Source: a bacterium
GTDB lineage: Bacteria > Bacteroidota > Bacteroidia > Bacteroidales > Muribaculaceae
Length of the DNA: 13,592 bases
NCBI GenBank assembly: GCA_004563195.1
Contig: SFTJ01000069.1
Coordinates: forward strand, 1-13,592
Reading direction: 5' to 3'
In this document: one piece after another, positions 12,840 through 13,592 of the stretch
Numbering within the stretch: position 1 is the stretch's first letter
Layout: the number at the start of each line of letters is the position of its first letter
Made by a program: the position numbers and the translations under genes
Notes under the pieces: model-generated
The model's input: the letters and a program-made list of their open reading frames with translations, nothing else
Databases searched by the model: none
What the model was told of the DNA's origin: nothing

Positions 12840-13177
12840 TCTACCGTAATCGTTATGTCCTGATAAAAAGCCCCATTTTCATAGCCTTCAAGGCAATTCT
12901 GTATGTAGATGCCTTGTTCGGCACTTAACACATCCATCACTTGCTCTGCCACTCTGAGGCTCTCATCGTAGTCATCGCTCCAAACTGCCAACTCCATTGT
13001 CACCTTGGCGACGCCATTGGCGCGTTTCCACGCGTCAAACTCAGCACCCACTCGCTTATAGCTGATGTAGGGGTATAGTGCCATGTCGTCAGCAACAATC
13101 GGCGACACATTGTTTACCTTAATGCTCGGATTGTTTGCTATAATATCGCGCACCCTGAGTGCATCACTTATTCTCAT
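12836..13177 (-). CDS. Tail terminator / tail completion protein (DUF3168-like)
   Basis: A 113-aa protein resembling small tail terminators (lambda gpU-like, DUF3168 type) that cap the tail tube before joining to the head. The pattern is an N-terminal helix with ALRVRDIIANNPSI, then ALYPYISYKRVGAEFDAW, a strand VTMELAVWSDDYDESLRVAEQVMDVL (typical central strand and helix), and a short C-terminal QDITITVE strand. Both flanking junctions are 4-nt ATGA overlaps. Context between head closure and gp10-like genes supports the call. Assignment rests on pattern and context, not on catalytic residues. Confidence 0.75.
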   Translation of the reverse strand: MRISDALRVRDIIANNPSIKVNNVSPIVADDMALYPYISYKRVGAEFDAWKRANGVAKVTMELAVWSDDYDESLRVAEQVMDVLSAEQGIYIQNCLEGYENGAFYQDITITVE

Positions 13178-13497
13178 AATAATTCTCTTTTAATCGTTAA
13201 AACCTTCATCCCTGCGCGCCGTTGGTCGGCCACATAGTCCACATAGTAAACAACGCCATCGACAATGATGTGGTCAAATTCTTTAACATTGTAATGACGA
13301 CGTACATACACCTTGTATAAGTCATCAACTATCACTCTGTCGCCTGACACCTTAGTCACGCCACTCGGCGGCTTGATGGAGCATCGTAGGTCTCCGAAAT
13401 CGTCATAAGATTCCTTTATTGCACCCGAGCGCTGCACCTCTACCACGCGCTTATGCCAACGCACCACATCGATTAAATCACCCGCTCTCATAATCAT
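13174..13497 (-). CDS. Phage head closure / head-tail adaptor protein
   Basis: A 107-aa protein of the SPP1 gp16/HK97 gp7-like head closure type (Phage_H_T_join), which plugs the connector and joins the head to the tail. Features: MRAGDLIDVVRWHKRV start, a central SYDDFGDLRCSIKPPSGV segment, strands DLYKVYVRRHYNV and DHIIVDGVVYYVDYVADQRRAGMKVLTIKREL, the typical C-terminal beta pattern. A second ATG two codons later (13491) is an alternative start. The ATG overlaps the stop of the upstream connector-like gene by 4 nt and its own TGA overlaps the tail terminator start. Confidence 0.85.
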   Translation of the reverse strand: MIMRAGDLIDVVRWHKRVVEVQRSGAIKESYDDFGDLRCSIKPPSGVTKVSGDRVIVDDLYKVYVRRHYNVKEFDHIIVDGVVYYVDYVADQRRAGMKVLTIKRELL

Positions 13498-13592
13498 CCA
13501 TAGTTACGGATTAGACCTATTAGGCGGTCATAGCCGCCATGCACTTGATTGATTGAACCGTTGTAGTTGCCTTCGCGGAAGGCGTACAAGTC
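13494..13592 (-). CDS. Partial gene, C-terminus of a head-tail connector-like protein
   Basis: Only the last 32 codons are in the window. They contain DLYAFREGNYNGSI and end in YDRLIGLIRNYG, resembling the C-terminal pattern of gp6-like head-tail connectors, which often end in a YxxRE segment and then a LI(x)YR-like tail. The TGA overlaps the start of the head closure gene by 4 nt, and a connector gene is the expected upstream neighbour. Capsid and portal genes would be expected further right, outside the window. The call is moderate because so little sequence is available. Confidence 0.5.
   Translation of the reverse strand, partial: DLYAFREGNYNGSINQVHGGYDRLIGLIRNYG

Overview
This window is part of a temperate, siphovirus-like phage or prophage of a Bacteroidales host. 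Three things support the host call: several promoters match the Bacteroidetes pattern (TTTG or TTG, then 19-20 nt, then TAnnTTTG); Shine-Dalgarno sequences are largely absent; and the tyrosine integrase has the Bacteroidetes-style box I (TGLAYAD, no arginine). I see no host housekeeping gene, tRNA, rRNA, IS element or CRISPR array.

Layout, left to right. (1) 1-1153, minus strand: a tightly overlapped early operon. In transcription order it holds a 64-aa protein, a small helix-turn-helix protein whose frame is broken, a 71-aa two-helix membrane protein, a 155-aa protein with two Myb/SANT-like DNA-binding repeats, and a gene running off the left edge. (2) 1154-1303: a regulatory region between divergent genes, with a consensus leftward promoter, a 15-bp palindrome on its -7 box and a second inverted repeat at the expected transcription start. 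(3) 1304-2005, plus strand: a CI/LexA-type repressor with an S24 peptidase domain. (4) 2006-2287: an intergenic stretch with an intrinsic terminator followed by two families of helically phased direct repeats just before the integrase. It is the best candidate for the attachment and arm-binding region. (5) 2288-3415, plus: tyrosine integrase, ending in a bidirectional hairpin shared with the convergent operon. (6) 3441-4587, minus: a separate three-gene operon (two unknown proteins and an XRE-type regulator) driven by a promoter whose -33 element lies inside a perfect 20-bp palindrome. This accessory unit is the least explained part of the window. (7) 4732-13592, minus: the late morphogenesis operon.

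In transcription order (right to left) the late operon reads: connector C-terminus, head closure, tail terminator, HK97 gp10-like, large tail-hub-like protein, TerS, TerL, prohead protease, major tail tube, tape measure, a 68-aa stub, then a terminator. Most junctions are 4-nt ATGA overlaps, so the unit looks intact. The order is unusual: terminase and protease lie downstream of the connector/hub block, no portal or capsid lies between protease and tail tube, no tail-assembly chaperone precedes the tape measure, and no Dit, fibre or lysis gene follows it. Portal and capsid are presumably beyond the right edge. Terminator-like hairpins between TerL and protease and between tail tube and tape measure may set protein ratios.

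The integrase has phage-like genes on both sides. In a prophage integrated next to int, one flank would be host DNA. The window may therefore come from a circular or unintegrated genome, or the attachment site may be elsewhere. The most interesting points are the palindrome-controlled accessory operon, the phased repeats before int, a QLSLF sliding-clamp-like motif at the TerS C-terminus, the frameshifted HTH gene, and the shuffled late gene order.
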